Positions 12,691-24,125 of a stretch of DNA of 64,000 nucleotides are shown one piece after another. The first letter of the stretch is position 1; each line of letters begins with the position of its first letter. This DNA is from Lunularia cruciata (lineage: Eukaryota > Streptophyta > Marchantiopsida > Lunulariales > Lunulariaceae). The translations under genes and the position numbers were made by a program. Below the pieces are notes generated by a model, which was not told the origin of the DNA, did no database searches, and saw only the letters and a list, made by a program, of their open reading frames with translations. The DNA is taken from contig OX419760.1 of assembly GCA_948567375.1 (NCBI GenBank), forward strand, positions 59,020,911 through 59,084,910, given 5' to 3'.

Positions 12691-13079
12691 ATTGGGAGGA
12701 GACAACCTCTTATAGACCAGGTTGGCAGTCTGGTGAGGGACGGGTATGTCGTCTACCAGTACGCTTAAGTAGTGGCAGTCTTGGCTCACTACAGTCCGGG
12801 ACCATGGCAACATCAGTTTTAGCTTTCCTTGGCCTGGTGACTTGTTGGAGGGGAATGCCCATGCAGAGGATACTCCAGTACCAGAGGAGATCACTCGGCT
12901 TTGGAGTACGAGTGGGATTGTTCCATCCACCTTGGATGTTCCATTGTGGAGTTCAGAGGAGGCATAGCAGATCAGTTGGTGTAGCAAGCTTGGAGTGGAG
13001 CCTTTGTACCATCAGGAGATGAGCGTGAGGATGAGCCTCCAGAGGCGATTGCTTTGACACCTCTGGATACCACACTCAT

Positions 13080-14080
13080 TGCTTGGCAGTATCCAGTAGA
13101 GGGGATATGCCTATTGGAGTTGTTTGGTGGGATCAGCACCGGACTAGCTGCGGTGTTACAGGCGGGTATACGAGTACAGAGGTACTTGTATGTAGAGAGA
13201 GATGAGACTGCTAGGTGAGTCTCTCTACATCATGTGGCACACTTGGCCTATCGGTATCCGGAGTTATTACTGATGTCAGTAGTCAGAGGTTACCAGAAGG
13301 CCCTACCAGAAGACATTTCCTTACTGGGGGCACATGACCTAGAGAGACATGGGCCTATTCACTTGGTGATTTCTAGATGGCCATGTCAGGGACATACACA
13401 TGCTGGTAGGGGATTGGGTCTTCAGGATCCTTATTCTAGTGTGTTTTGGGAGATGTTACGGATACTACAACATCTCCAGGTTCATCAGTCTGTTTCTCCA
13501 GCTTACCTTCTAGAGAACGTTCCTTTGTTGGGTGATTCTTGCACCCAAGTGGTGGCAAGTACACATCAGGTGCATTCTTGGATGGGACCTATTGTATTGT
13601 TAGATGCAGCCAGAGTGGGATCACGGGCTCATTGTCTTCGTCTTTGGTGGACGAACCTCTTACCCAGAGAGGTTCTACAACGTGCTTATGATGGGATTCA
13701 ACGACTGGACCACATTCTTGTTGATGATATCTTGGATGTTGGGCGTCAGTCTCAGACAATGGTAGTGGCTGATAGGTCACCTATGGTAGTGGTGAACCTA
13801 GTTGGACAGCCTAGAGCTGCATTTCCCACACTCATGAGTTTCCCAGGCTCTCATGCTTTTCGAGAGGGAGGACCTGGACTTGTTTGGGACTCACAGTTAT
13901 AGCAGTTGGTGGAGCCCAATGCTGATGAGAGAGAGCGGGCAATGGGTTTTTGCACCGGTATTACCGTTGTTCCAGTAGTGTCATAGGCATCCAGGCATCA
14001 AGTGTTGGATCAAGCTATGGACCTAAACTGTTTGACCTGGATTGTGAGCCTTGGCTTGGCAGAGCAGCGTAGGATGCGCT
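13080..14080 (+). pseudogene. DNMT3-like methyltransferase region of A-I
   Basis: Sequence matching the A-II methyltransferase runs from the AdoMet motif I (LELFGGIST, about 13118) through the catalytic WPCQGH motif (about 13377), LLENV (about 13509) and the AHCLRLWWTNL segment, to the MGF and LGLA end motifs. The motif order is I, IV, VI, VIII, IX/X, as in DNMT3 and unlike the permuted DRM order. It lies between protease and reverse transcriptase, as in A-II. The copy is broken, but conservation of all main motifs in both copies shows the domain belongs to the family. Confidence 0.85.
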
Positions 14081-14649
14081 TGATAGGCATCACCACTCGG
14101 ACACTTGTGAGCCCTGTACCTATCAAGATGATTTAGGCACATGCTAGGGGCAATGGACCGAGTGGACATGGTATTCTTGGGACACATCCAATAGCTACTA
14201 GGGAGAGTGGTCTACTTGGAGTCCATCCAAGTGAGCGTGGGCTACTTGGATTACACCCTTGGTCCACATGGGATGTAGCTAGAGGATGTGTGGAGCTTGC
14301 AGCTAGAGTGGAGGGAGTTTGTCGCACAGAGGTTGGGACCTCTAGTGGTCGGGAGCATGACACTATTGCTCCCAAGGGCCCAGTGTAGCAGCTAGTCAGT
14401 ACGTCTTGCACTCCTACTACAGTTACAGAGGATACTTGGGAGCTAGATCTTGGACCCAAGCTTACTGGAGAGGAAAGACGGAGGGTTTGGAGGTTCTTGA
14501 GTAGTCACACAAGTTGTTTTGCCTTCAATATGAAGGATTTGGGTGCTCTAAAGGGACCTGGTATACGAATTGAGCTGACTAGCAACACACCAATTTTCCA
14601 ACGTCCTTATTGATATAGTGATATGGAGAGGACATTGATTTAGAGCCGG

Positions 14650-15900
14650 AGTAGTGACCTTTTGGAGTAGTGACCTTTTTGAGGTTGGTTTGGTGGAGAT
14701 TTCACATGGAGAGTATGCATCAGTGACAGTGATGCCAGCCAAGAAGGATATGCACGGCAACTATACAAATAGGCGGATGTGTGGAGATTATCGTCCTATC
14801 AACCGACAGACCAGGGCTGATCGTTATGCCATGCTTACACCAAAGGAGATTTTTGATACGATTGGGCATGCAAAGGTCTTCAGTACTTTGGATCTTCAAG
14901 CGGGATATCATCAGTTGCCAATCAGAGAGGAGGATAAGTCCAAGACAACATTCTGGGCTATTGATCCTCACGGCAAGGATGTGTTATATCAGTGGAGGTG
15001 TTTACTATTTGGGTTAAAGAACGCTCTTGCTGAGTTCCAAAGGGTCATGGATAGGATCCTAGCTGGATTGGATTTTGCTCGGTGCTATATTGATGACATT
15101 TTGGTTTATAGCACTACTGTGGAGGAGCATGAGAGACAGTTGTTGGAGGTGTTTGAGAGGTTGAGATCTCATGGACTCAAATTACATCCAGGGAAGTGTA
15201 GGTTCTTCCACGAGCAAGTTGAGTATTTGGGTCACACTATCTACCCCGGAGGACTTGGTGTCCAGCAGACCAAGGTGGTGGCTATTGCACGTATTTCTCG
15301 GCCTACGGATGTGAGCAAAGTGCAAGCATTCCTTGGGTTGGCAAACTTCTATCGCCGCTATGTTAGAGGATTTAGTGCCATTGCCAAGGCCTTGACGAAG
15401 CTGACCAAGCTTACACAAGAGTGGTGTTGGGGAGATGAGCAAGAGAGAGCTTTTGTAGGGCTCAAGGAGAGGTTGACATTTGCTCCTATTTTGAGGAGAC
15501 CAATCAGGGGACAACCATTTCAGGTTCACACTGATTGGAGTATGTTGGGGCTTGGAGCGGTGCTCACCCAACATGATGATGAGGTGAAGGAGTTTGTGGT
15601 GGCCTATGCTAGTCGCTCCAACAATTCAGCGGAGGCAAAGTATAGTTCAAATGAGGGAGAGTGCTTGGCAGCAGTTTGGGCAATAGCACATTTCTAATGT
15701 TACCTATTTGGTAACCCCTTCACTCTCATCACTAATCATCAGCCACTGAAGTGGTTGATGGAGTCTGACAAGCTTTCAAGGAAGCTTGCATGATGGACTC
15801 TGATTTTACAGGAGTATGATTTCACAGTTGTTCATAGACCTGGAGTGGTGAACCGTGATGCAGATGGGTTGAGTAGAAACCCATGTCCCAGCCAGCAGGA
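14650..15900 (+). pseudogene. Reverse transcriptase-RNase H region of A-I
   Basis: Clear Ty3/Gypsy RT motifs are present: MPAKKD, CGDYRPIN, FSTLDLQAGYHQLPI, FGLKNALAEFQ and the catalytic YIDDILVYS. The thumb and connection follow (FLGLANFYRRYV), then RNase H (YASRSNNSAEAKYSS, ECLAAVWA). Protein identity with A-II is very high. It belongs to a broken element. Confidence 0.9.
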
Positions 15901-15959
15901 TCAAACTAGAGCACGTTGGCATGGTGAGACAGATGAGGAGATGGTGCCAAGTTGGCATG

Positions 15960-17340
15960 CATTGACCTTTCTGTGTATATTTGCAGAGGCTTTGGTGGTA
16001 TCTCTCTTAGTGCATACAGGAGGAGTTATTGAGGAGATATCGGTACAATTCAGCGAGACATTCATGATGATATCTTAGTGATGGACTATCTTTGCACTGG
16101 TGTTGTGGGTGGCACAGTTGGGGCCAAGGAGAGAGACCGTGTTCTTCAGCAAGCCAGATGGTTCAGATTGGAGGGTAGACACCTTTTGCGTGTATGGGAG
16201 GATGGTAGAGTGCGAGTAGTACCACTTCTAGCACAGAGACCACAGTTGGTCCATCATGCTCATGAAGAGCTAGGACATTTTGGAGTAAAGCGTACATATA
16301 GCTTACTCCAGAGTCATTATTGGTGGCGCGGTATGCAGACCAAGGTACAGCAGTTTGTTACCAGATGTATGGTTTGTGACCGAGTTAGAGCATCATTCAA
16401 TGCTCCTACGCCACAGTTACACCCATTACCTATCATGGGATTGGGTTACCGTTGGAGTTTGGACTTTGCCGGACCTTTACCATTGATTGTGAGACATCAT
16501 CGGTATGTTTTGGTGATAGTGGAGCACTTCTCCAAGTGGATTGAGTTGGTGGCACTTCTTGACAAGTCTAGTGAAGGGACAACTTACTCATTCCTGGATT
16601 GAGTTCTTAGTCATTTTGGTGCACCAATTGAGGTTTTGACTGATCAGGGTACAAAGTTCTTGGAGGAGCTTCAGGTCTTGTGTGACAAGGCTTTGATTGA
16701 TCATCATACTATATCCCAAGATCACCCTGAGGCAGATGGCTTAGCAGAGAGAGTGGTTCAGACGGTGAAGAGAGGATTGCAAAAGTATGGTTTACAAAGA
16801 GGCCACTTGGGAGATTGGGATCTCCAGTTACCTTGGTTGGCCATGGGCTATCGGTTCAGCCGGCAAGCCTCCTTAGCATCCTTCTCTCCATACTTTCTAC
16901 TCTATGGACGAGATCCAAATTTACCTACAGCCATTTGTCGAGATGCTACTATAGTTTTGGACTTGGATGACCCTGATGTATGGATGAGCACATATTCTCA
17001 GCGGGCAGAGATCTTTTGGAGAGTGATGCCGATAGTCTTTGAGAACTTGGCGATTGCTCAGCATAGAGATACTTTACGCTATGCTACCATTCGAGGAAGA
17101 GGTTATAGACCCTCAATCCGTCAATTTCATCCAGGCGACTATGTATATCTACAGCAGATAGCACCGACGACACTTGATGTTTCTACATGCCGCACTATCT
17201 TGAGAGTGTGCGAGGTTTTGCCATCTAGAGTCCTTGTGTTAGAAGGACATGATGGTGTTGTTTGGAAGGATCATGTGCGTAATTGTTCGCCATGCCACCT
17301 CCCAAACATTGATGGTACTATGGACCCAAGCTTGGCACTT
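15960..17340 (+). pseudogene. DDE integrase region of A-I
   Basis: The order is an HHCC zinc-binding part (HAHEELGHFGVKR ... CMVCDRVR, about 16255-16390), then the catalytic core with DFAGPLPL, DQGTKFLEEL and HPEADGLAERVV, which supply the D,D,E residues. A C-terminal part follows with FHPGDYVYLQQ (a GPY/F-like segment). This is a retroviral-type integrase and no tyrosine recombinase is seen, which matters for the unusual ends of the element. Confidence 0.88.
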
Positions 17341-17349
17341 GTACATGCA

Positions 17350-17500
17350 GGCTTGAGGTGTATGTTATGTGGCTCTTCTGGTGGAGCTGCTACTATGTTA
17401 GTGTGTGATAGCTGTTCGAGAGGATGTCATATGGCATGTATGACTCCTCCCCTCACGATGGTTCCTCAAGGATAGTGGTTATGTCCTAGATGTACTTGAC
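17350..17500 (+). pseudogene. PHD finger at the integrase C-terminus of A-I
   Basis: It has Cys pairs CMLC and CDSC, then a CHMAC segment, followed by the end of the domain. It matches the complete C4HC3 PHD finger of A-II. In other Gypsy lineages this position holds a chromodomain. PHD fingers read histone H3 tails, so a role in choosing insertion sites is a reasonable inference. Confidence 0.82.
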
Positions 17501-17666
17501 CTATAGCTAGTTCATTCTTTATATGGTATAGATTGCAGACATGCGACTAATGATGGGGCTCCATAGCACCCGGCCTCCTGATCTTTGCCCATTAAAGGGT
17601 ATACCATATAATTAGAGTAGATGGCTATTTGGAGTTAGAGTGACCTAACCGCCAGCTAGGGGGGCA

Positions 17667-17756
17667 ATTGTGGCACTTTAGAGTCTATGTATGACTTATG
17701 TGTGAGTTGTGCTTCTATAGTGTATGATGTTGACAGCGATGTATATACGCACGAGA
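17667..17756 (+). repeat. Block B1 of A-I
   Basis: It starts ATTGTGGCAC directly after the polypurine tract (AGGGGGGCA, about 17659) and ends ACGAGA. The same block closes the element at 18203-18309 and is absent from the 5' end. Confidence 0.88.
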
Positions 17757-17758
17757 GC

Positions 17759-18202
17759 TGTCACGCCATTTGTAGTTCCACATCTAGATGCTCAGACACT
17801 GGAGTTCTAGTGATAGTAGTTAGAGTTATTCTAGCAGTTTCTCAAAGACTACTTTCCGACGGTTAGATTTCATGTTCGGGGTACTGACTTCACGGTGGAG
17901 CCCACTGCCACTTTGCACCGTTTGCACCGTCAAGTGTGCCGTCAGTGGGACCGTTAGGGTTTCAGTGCTAGCTCAAGTCCAGGGGGTATAGTTTTGAAGT
18001 GAGCTCCAGAGAGCTCACTTCTCTGATGTTGAGCCTTCGAGTTCCTGGTTATGGTGGACAGAGGCCGGCGTTACCTGGATTCTCTATGCTTGAGTGGGTG
18101 TGGCTTGACTGTAATCAGTGCCCAGTTGTTGGCAATTTATAGAGTGATAGATCAAGTACTGATCTGAGTTGAGTTGAGTTGAGAGTGGTAAGCAATCTGA
18201 TT
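17759..18202 (+). repeat. Block A2 of A-I
   Basis: It begins TGTCACGCC two bases after B1 and matches A1 (10978-11428) along its length, including the CTCACTTCTCTGATGT site and the GAGTT run. It passes into block B2 at CTGATTATTG. Confidence 0.9.
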
Positions 18203-18309
18203 ATTGTGGCACTTTAGAGTCTATGTATGACTTATGTGTGAGTTGTGATTCTATAGTGTATGATGTTGACAGCCATGTATGTTGTGTAGCGATGTATATA
18301 CGCACGACA
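18203..18309 (+). repeat. Block B2, 3' terminus of A-I
   Basis: A 107-bp block from ATTGTGGCAC to CGCACGACA. The element ends here: the next base begins chromovirus C2 sequence. The GACA end is the inverse of the TGTC start. Confidence 0.88.
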
Positions 18310-19810
18310 AATCCCTTTGGCAGATCCTCCGGAAACACATCCACAAACCCCTGAACTATCGGATCAACCATTGCTTGATGAGGCTCCTGACCTTCCTCAA
18401 ATTGTTCTTGTGCCATTGGCTTGATACACACCGCGAATACAGACTTATCTTCTTCCAAAGCTTGCTCTATGGCTACTTTACTAACAAACTTCCTTTCCAA
18501 GGACTCATCTCTCTTCCAAGCTTGCTCCATGGTTTCCTTTTTGGCAATTTTCTTATCTTGGGTCTCCCTTTGATGTTCACTCTATGGCTACCCTTCTCAA
18601 CAAACTCCCCATCTTGGGACTAACTATTCTTAAGTGTCTTACTCAAAGGTGCCAGACAATCTAATTGGAAATTCCTACCTTGGTGTTGTACTTGAAATTG
18701 TCATCGGGTCCAATCAAATTGAACCTTATGATGTTCAAGCCAAGGTAGACCCAAGATGATATCATAGTGTAGAGGTGCCACTACAAACTTCATACACTCC
18801 AAATACTCCTTCCCAATCTTGAAGGTAACATGATGCAAGGTGTAGAATGCAGAACCCTTTCTACCATTTGCCATCATCAAACTACTTCCGATAACTGGCT
18901 TGATAGGAATACCCAATTCCTTTTCTACTTGCATAGACATGCAATTCTTTGAACTTCCAAAATCAACCAAATCCTACAACCCCGCTTAGATATTGTACCT
19001 TGCAAGTGAAGCAAACTTGCATAGGTCGAGCCTTCAATCCCATTGGAACTAATGAAGCTCTTAGTAGGCGGCTCAAAATTTGCTATTGGGATTCCTCGTT
19101 TCCCTGATCATTCCGTTCCACAACCTCCACCTAGGCAACTTGTCAAGGTTGTCCAGTCTTGAGTGGACATTCAGCAATGCAATGCCTCACTTGGCAACGA
19201 TAAAAACAACCATCATTTTGTCACAATTTCTCTCTATTTGCCATGCCAAATGGTCTTCGTTGAATGACATCAATCTCCATGGGTGCTGGCTCCTCCACTC
19301 GTATGTGGTGTATTGGTAGGCTTTGTGGAGGTCGAGGTCGAGACCAAGTTGTTGCCACTAAGGAATCAAAATGTTTGGCCAATCGCATGGCTTCTTCCAA
19401 GTTTTGTGGCTCTCACATGGTTACTTCTAATTTGGTTCTCGCCTTCAAGCCCCTCACAAATCGATCCAGAGCTTCACCTTCCAATATATTTGGAATTTGC
19501 ATGATGGTGTTTTGGAACTGCTTTTAGCTTTGCTACTCCATCCAATTGGCTAGAAGCCAAGAGAATCTATTTTTGCTCATTTTGTAGATTGGTAGCTTCA
19601 AAATAACGTTCACAGTCAAACACAAAATTCTCCACTACACTTGGGAGATTCTTGCCTTCAAATATCTTGGGTTTAGGGAATGTGATCTAATCTTCTCCTT
19701 CTTGAATTGGTACCCTCTCTACATGCTCTTGTCGTCGAAGATCTCATTCATCCAACAATTGAGTAAGGTGCTCAATTTGTTGCTGCATAGCAAGGATAAC
19801 ATTGGGTATT
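18310..19810 (-). pseudogene. Gag-protease-RT(start) fossil of C2
   Basis: Reading from the high coordinate, a Gag region with zinc-knuckle remnants lies at about 19080-19810. The protease is about 18700-18970 ([17 protein letters not shown], then [13 protein letters not shown]). The start of RT is about 18310-18530 (DLPKGF). All of it aligns with C3. It is not functional. Confidence 0.85.
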
Positions 19811-20089
19811 GCCGCCATGGTTGCTACTCTATCACTCCACCCGTAATCTTTCTAATTTATTAACACATAGAAATAGCATGTCCACCGTTCTCCATGAGTT
19901 ACAACCGGAAGTATCAAGGGTTCCTCAAATATGGTGATCATATGCAGAAAATCTTGTCCAAAGTGTGAGGTGATGAATTGCGTGAAGCAATGCTTGGGTA
20001 GCACTTGGACACAAAAATCCCAATGGTTTGGTGGAAGTGGATTTGGTGGTCCACAAATTCCATCCATCCCATTCTTGCTTTGATACCAA

Positions 20090-20454
20090 TGTAAAAGACC
20101 AAAGTCAAGGAGAGAAATAGGAGAATGGAAACTCACATTGGGACACTTGAATGAGGGAAAATTCCAGATGCCTAGCATGAGCTTTGGCTTTGGTATTGAT
20201 AAGTAGCATACAAGAACCTTGAGAAGCTTCTCAAGAAGCTTCCTTCTAGAAGCCGCCTACTTGGCATGCAAGCTAAGCTAGTTGGAAGCTTCTGGAAGCT
20301 TCCTTCTAGAAGCTACTTACTTGAGGTGCAAGCTAAGCTAGTCGGGAGCTTCCCAAGAAGCTTCCTAGATACTTCCGGAATATTCTAGGCTAATTTGTCT
20401 TTTGTGCTACTTTGTAAGCCCGACTAACTTCGTCGCTAAACTCCATATGTTACA
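20090..20454 (-). repeat. 5' LTR of C2
   Basis: In element sense it runs TGTAACATATGGAG ... CTTTTACA and is followed by the primer site TGGTATCAAAGC. Heat-shock-element-like GAAGCTTC words occur between 20220 and 20370. Confidence 0.88.
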
Positions 20455-20489
20455 CCAAAGATCAATGCAAACCCTTCTCTCTCCGTGAC

Positions 20490-21300
20490 AAAGAAGTTCT
20501 TTTATGTTGAAACCATTTGCTCACTAGCATAAGCTATTAGATGATCATGCCCATCTTGGTCTAATTGACTAAGAGTGCATCCTATAGCAACATTGGAAGC
20601 ATCAATGTAGAGGATGAAAGGCTTATTCCAATCAGGTTTAGCAAGAATTGGAGCTACAACAAGGGATTTCTTGAGCTCCTCAAAAGCTTTGAGAGCCTCC
20701 TTGTCCTCAAAAATAACCATATATTCTATACCCTTCTTCAAGTAGATGGTCAATGCATAAGCCTTGTTGGAAAATGAGAAGATGAATCTCCTATAGTACC
20801 CAACCATTCCCAAGAATTTGTGTAACTTTTTCAAGCTTTTTCAAGAATGGAAGGTATGAGATTTTCCTCACCTTCTTAGGGTCAACTGTAATTCTATCCT
20901 TGGAGATGATGTTCCCCAATTGTAGACCTTCTTCACATCCGAAAATGCTGTTCTCTAGGTTGAGTGATACATTTGATTCATCCAAGCATTGTAAGACCTT
21001 GATTAGGTGCTCAAAGTGCTCCTCCTTGCTCCCATAGACACAAAAGTCATCAATGAAGTCTCCCATAAATTTCCTAGAATCTCACCTTCTTCTCCTTGAT
21101 AATATTGGACCATACTTGAGAGTAGATAACCTCCTCTCTATCTCCTCAAGTGTCAATGGTAATTTATCTAGGTCCTTCAAAACCTCTGGCTTAGGTGCAA
21201 AATCCATAGCACACAAGAGATACAAATATGAATCAGATTCAGATTCATCCTCCTCTTCCATGGAAATCTCCTCTTCCATGCTTGTATCCACCCCTAAAGC
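20490..21300 (-). pseudogene. Reverse transcriptase-RNase H region of D
   Basis: FIDDFCVYG holds the catalytic DD. It is followed by LGMVGYYRRF (connection) and, in RNase H, ILYIDASNVAIGCTLSQ and LIAYASE. An upstream part at about 21082-21291 has LTLEEIERRLSTLKYGP. It is similar to, but clearly diverged from, the B element RT. It is broken. Confidence 0.82.
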
Positions 21301-21429
21301 TCCTTCTTCAAAATCTGATTCCTAATAATCAGAAGATGGTGTATTTGAATGTGAAGTGTTGGTGGTGTTAGTCACAAGAACTGTGACTCTATGGTTTGAT
21401 GACCCAATCCTCAAGTACACTTTGTGCCA

Positions 21430-21946
21430 TCAATTAGGTGTGCATGTTGCTCTCAACCATGGCCTCCCAAGAAGTAAGTCATAGCTTTCATCCTTCAAGA
21501 CTTGGAAAGTCATGAGATTTTGAACTCCCATAACTAAAACTACCACCTTATCCATCACCTCTACTGTTGAACTTGTTGCTTGTTTGCAATACTCGCCACA
21601 AATGTTGAAGGTCTTGAGGCTATTACATGACATTCACTATTGATCCTCCATCAACTAATGCATCCTTGATGTTGTGACCATTCACTCTCACATCAATCTT
21701 GGAGGCATATTTACAAGCCTCCCATGGTGTTGGCTTGGCATCCACCACCCCCATTGATACTAGAGCTTTTTCCTCCTTCTTCTTCTTGCTCCTTGTAGAA
21801 CTCAAACCACCTCTAAGCTCCTTTCTCAATATAGGATTCAAAGCAATCAGTTGGCCCACTATGATGTTAGCCTTGTGACTACCAACATCCTCCAAGACAT
21901 TGTAGTTCCATTGTTGCTTTGAGATCAAGAAGTCCTCCATCTCCAA
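21430..21946 (-). pseudogene. Retropepsin region of D
   Basis: ALVDGGSIVNVM is in the place of the protease active-site D-T/S-G, and YDLLLGRPWLRA is the conserved end motif of Gypsy proteases. It lies between the zinc knuckle and RT, as expected. Confidence 0.75.
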
Positions 21947-22275
21947 CTTCTTCCTTAGAGCCTTTTATGTTGAAGTGTTGGTGTTGAAGTGCTTGTACCT
22001 ATGCTCCTAGTATGCATAGGAGTATCTTGGCTAGGAGTAAATCCTAGAGAAGGGTGTACATCCTCTACAAAATGAGCTCTCTTCTTCTCTTGTGCCAAAA
22101 GATCCAAATTAAGACCTTTGGAGTTTGAGCACTCCCCCTTTTCATACTTGCTCTCAACCACATCTATGGATGCTATCTCCTCACCTTTTTTTGGATTAGG
22201 AGCCACTTGGGTTTCACTCTCTCCCTCTTTCCTTCTATCTATTAGCTCCTTCATAACCCCTTCCTCTACGGTAAG

Positions 22276-23836
22276 TGGAATTTGGGCAATTCCGTTGCAT
22301 GTGACCTCTTCCTCCACAACCAAAACAATTTCTCTCATTGAAAATGTTGGTTGGTTGGCCTCTTCTATATGGATAATTTCTATAACTCCTAGGCCCTCTT
22401 TCTACATTCTAATCAACCTCTCTCTTCTCCCATAATTGCACCACATTGATCTTGAGATCTGCAAGTTCTTTTGTGATGGTTTGAAGTGGACCTTTTGGTG
22501 GAGGTGCAAGAACTAGAGCAACTACTACTTATGGTGCAGCCCTTGCAAGCAAAGTTTCAGAAGTTCTCCTATACTTGTAGCCTTGAGGAAGGATGCACAA
22601 CCTCCTTCACTACCAAATCACTCTCATCCCCTTCCAAACTCTCCTCCATACAAATTGCAATCTTGATAGCTTCAACCTTGGAAGAAAGGTTTCTCATATC
22701 TTACCTTACTTCTAATCTATGGTATCAACCCTCCCACAAAATTCTTGGTGAGAAAAGCTCCTATGCCAATCATAGTAGTCTCCATATCATCCCCACCCTT
22801 CCTCAACACTATGGACTTTAACTTTTCCACTCTTTCTACATAGACTCTCACTTTCTCTCTATCTCCTTGCTTGAGGAAAGTAACCTCATTCATCAATCTC
22901 TCATAACTCTCCTTTGGAAGAAACTTCTCAATGAGTGTTGAAGTCAAACTCTCCTAAGACTCTTGTAGCCCATCTCTCTTCACTCTCTTTTGGTATTTTG
23001 ACTCATACCATGTAAGTGTTGCATCCTCAAAGAAATCTCGTAATAATGAGGCCCACTCATTCTTCTTCCTCTCATTTTTTCCCATACAAGCTCTCTTGAA
23101 GTCTCTCACAAAGGCCTCCACATCTTCTCCATCCTTGCCAAAGAAAACAAGAAGCTTCCCCATCTTAACCCCTCATTATCTTTTTTTTCTCACTCTATAA
23201 CTAATAGAGCATGTACATGACTTACACCATTTGAGAATACTCCACCCTAGGAAACACAAAAATTTCAGGTTACTTCAAGATTTCTATAGCAACATCAAAT
23301 CCTAGAGCGGATATTAATCAAACCTGATGGATAGTTTATCCATAAGTTGAAAGATTATCTCCATAACTAATCTTGAGAACTAGCTGATGAAGTTGGTAGT
23401 ATTTCTGTAGTTGTACCAAGACTCTTTCCAAGATCCCTCACCAAAGTCTCCAAAATTTTGTTTACTCCACTACTATCATGTCCTTTTGGAAGTCCTTCCA
23501 CTCCACAAACCTCACACAACTCTGTCTTAGATCTTCTCTCTCCCAATCTTGGTGAAGAAGGTCCAACATGCAAACCTAAATCAATTTATCCTCTCCTTCC
23601 CTCAATCTCTTTCTCTCAAAGGTCAATGAACATGAACTTGCCTTATGTCTTTTCTCTTTACATAGAAAGCAATTAGACTCACTCTTTCCTCCAAGTGGTG
23701 TAGGTCTCTGGATCCTCTCAACACTCTCTTCAAATTCTATTCTAAACTCTCTTTTCCTCAAATCCATTGCTACAATCACCTCAAACCCTTGGAGAACCTT
23801 GAAGAGTCTCAATTTCCACTCTTGGTGAACCTCCAT
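22276..23836 (-). pseudogene. Gag and zinc-knuckle region of D
   Basis: A retrotransposon Gag core is seen at about 22717-23163 (FFGKDGEDVEAFVRDFKRAC, TLTWYESKY). Downstream near 22285-22330 there is a CCHC knuckle, CFGCGGRGHMQRNC. A second CCHC-like motif, CFLCKEKRHKASSC, lies upstream of the Gag core, near 23660-23700. Knuckles on both sides of the core are unusual, but the region is degraded and the upstream motif may be a chance survivor of another frame. Confidence 0.7.
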
Positions 23837-24125
23837 GTTCCCAAGATGAGTCTAAACACTCAAACATGTTTTTTGTTGCTCTCACACTCCTCATGCATGA
23901 GATCTCAACTGTGCAAAATTGACCCTTCTTCACAATGTCACTCAAATCTCTCAATTGGTATGTCACATTCCTCTGAAATTTTTCACACTTAATCACAACT
24001 TTAGGGCATCTCTTCCTTCTAGAGAGGTACTAGAAATGGAACCAAGAATGTGAGCTGGCTTGTCTCTCACTCAAGATGAACCTCTGATGGCTATTATGGT
24101 AGTGCACCATGGACTAAGAAGGCAA

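Larger units (their letters stand above)
10978..18309 (+). mobile_element. Methyltransferase-bearing Gypsy element, copy A-I
   Basis: This is the first of three copies of family A. The ends read TGTCAC...ACGACA. Parts recognised are end block A, leader, protease, DNMT3-like methyltransferase, RT-RNase H, DDE integrase, PHD finger, then blocks B-A-B. No Gag is recognised, and at 7.3 kb the copy is shorter than A-II (9.9 kb). It is broken, with a dozen or more breaks, and looks older than A-II because many CG sites of A-II are TG or CA here. The left flank is a C1 LTR and the right flank is C2 pol in the opposite orientation. No target duplication is visible, so the flanks were probably joined by recombination. 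Confidence 0.9.
18310..20454 (-). mobile_element. Chromovirus remnant C2
   Basis: This is the 5' part of a family C element on the minus strand. Its 5' LTR (20090-20454), primer site (about 20077-20088), Gag, protease and the start of RT are present, and it ends at 18310 against A-I. The rest of pol and the 3' LTR are not in the window. It is broken, with a number of breaks. Its LTR end (20454) abuts fossil D, so C2 probably inserted into D. Confidence 0.88.
20455..24125 (-). mobile_element. OTA-like Gypsy fossil D
   Basis: A minus-strand element different from families A-C. Its 5' end shows about 75 bp of LTR (24049-24125) that matches the end of the solo LTR at 60262-60928. Gag, zinc knuckle, protease and RT follow, and the sequence stops in RNase H against C2. 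The 3' half is missing. It has many breaks and is old. FIDDFCVYG in RT and the general layout resemble the Tat/Athila side of Gypsy rather than chromoviruses. Confidence 0.8.

Noticed and set aside
20220-20370. A CRISPR-like or satellite array of GAAGCTTC words
   Set aside because: The words are irregularly spaced, lie inside LTRs of a known element, and match heat-shock elements. This is plant-type sequence with no cas genes.
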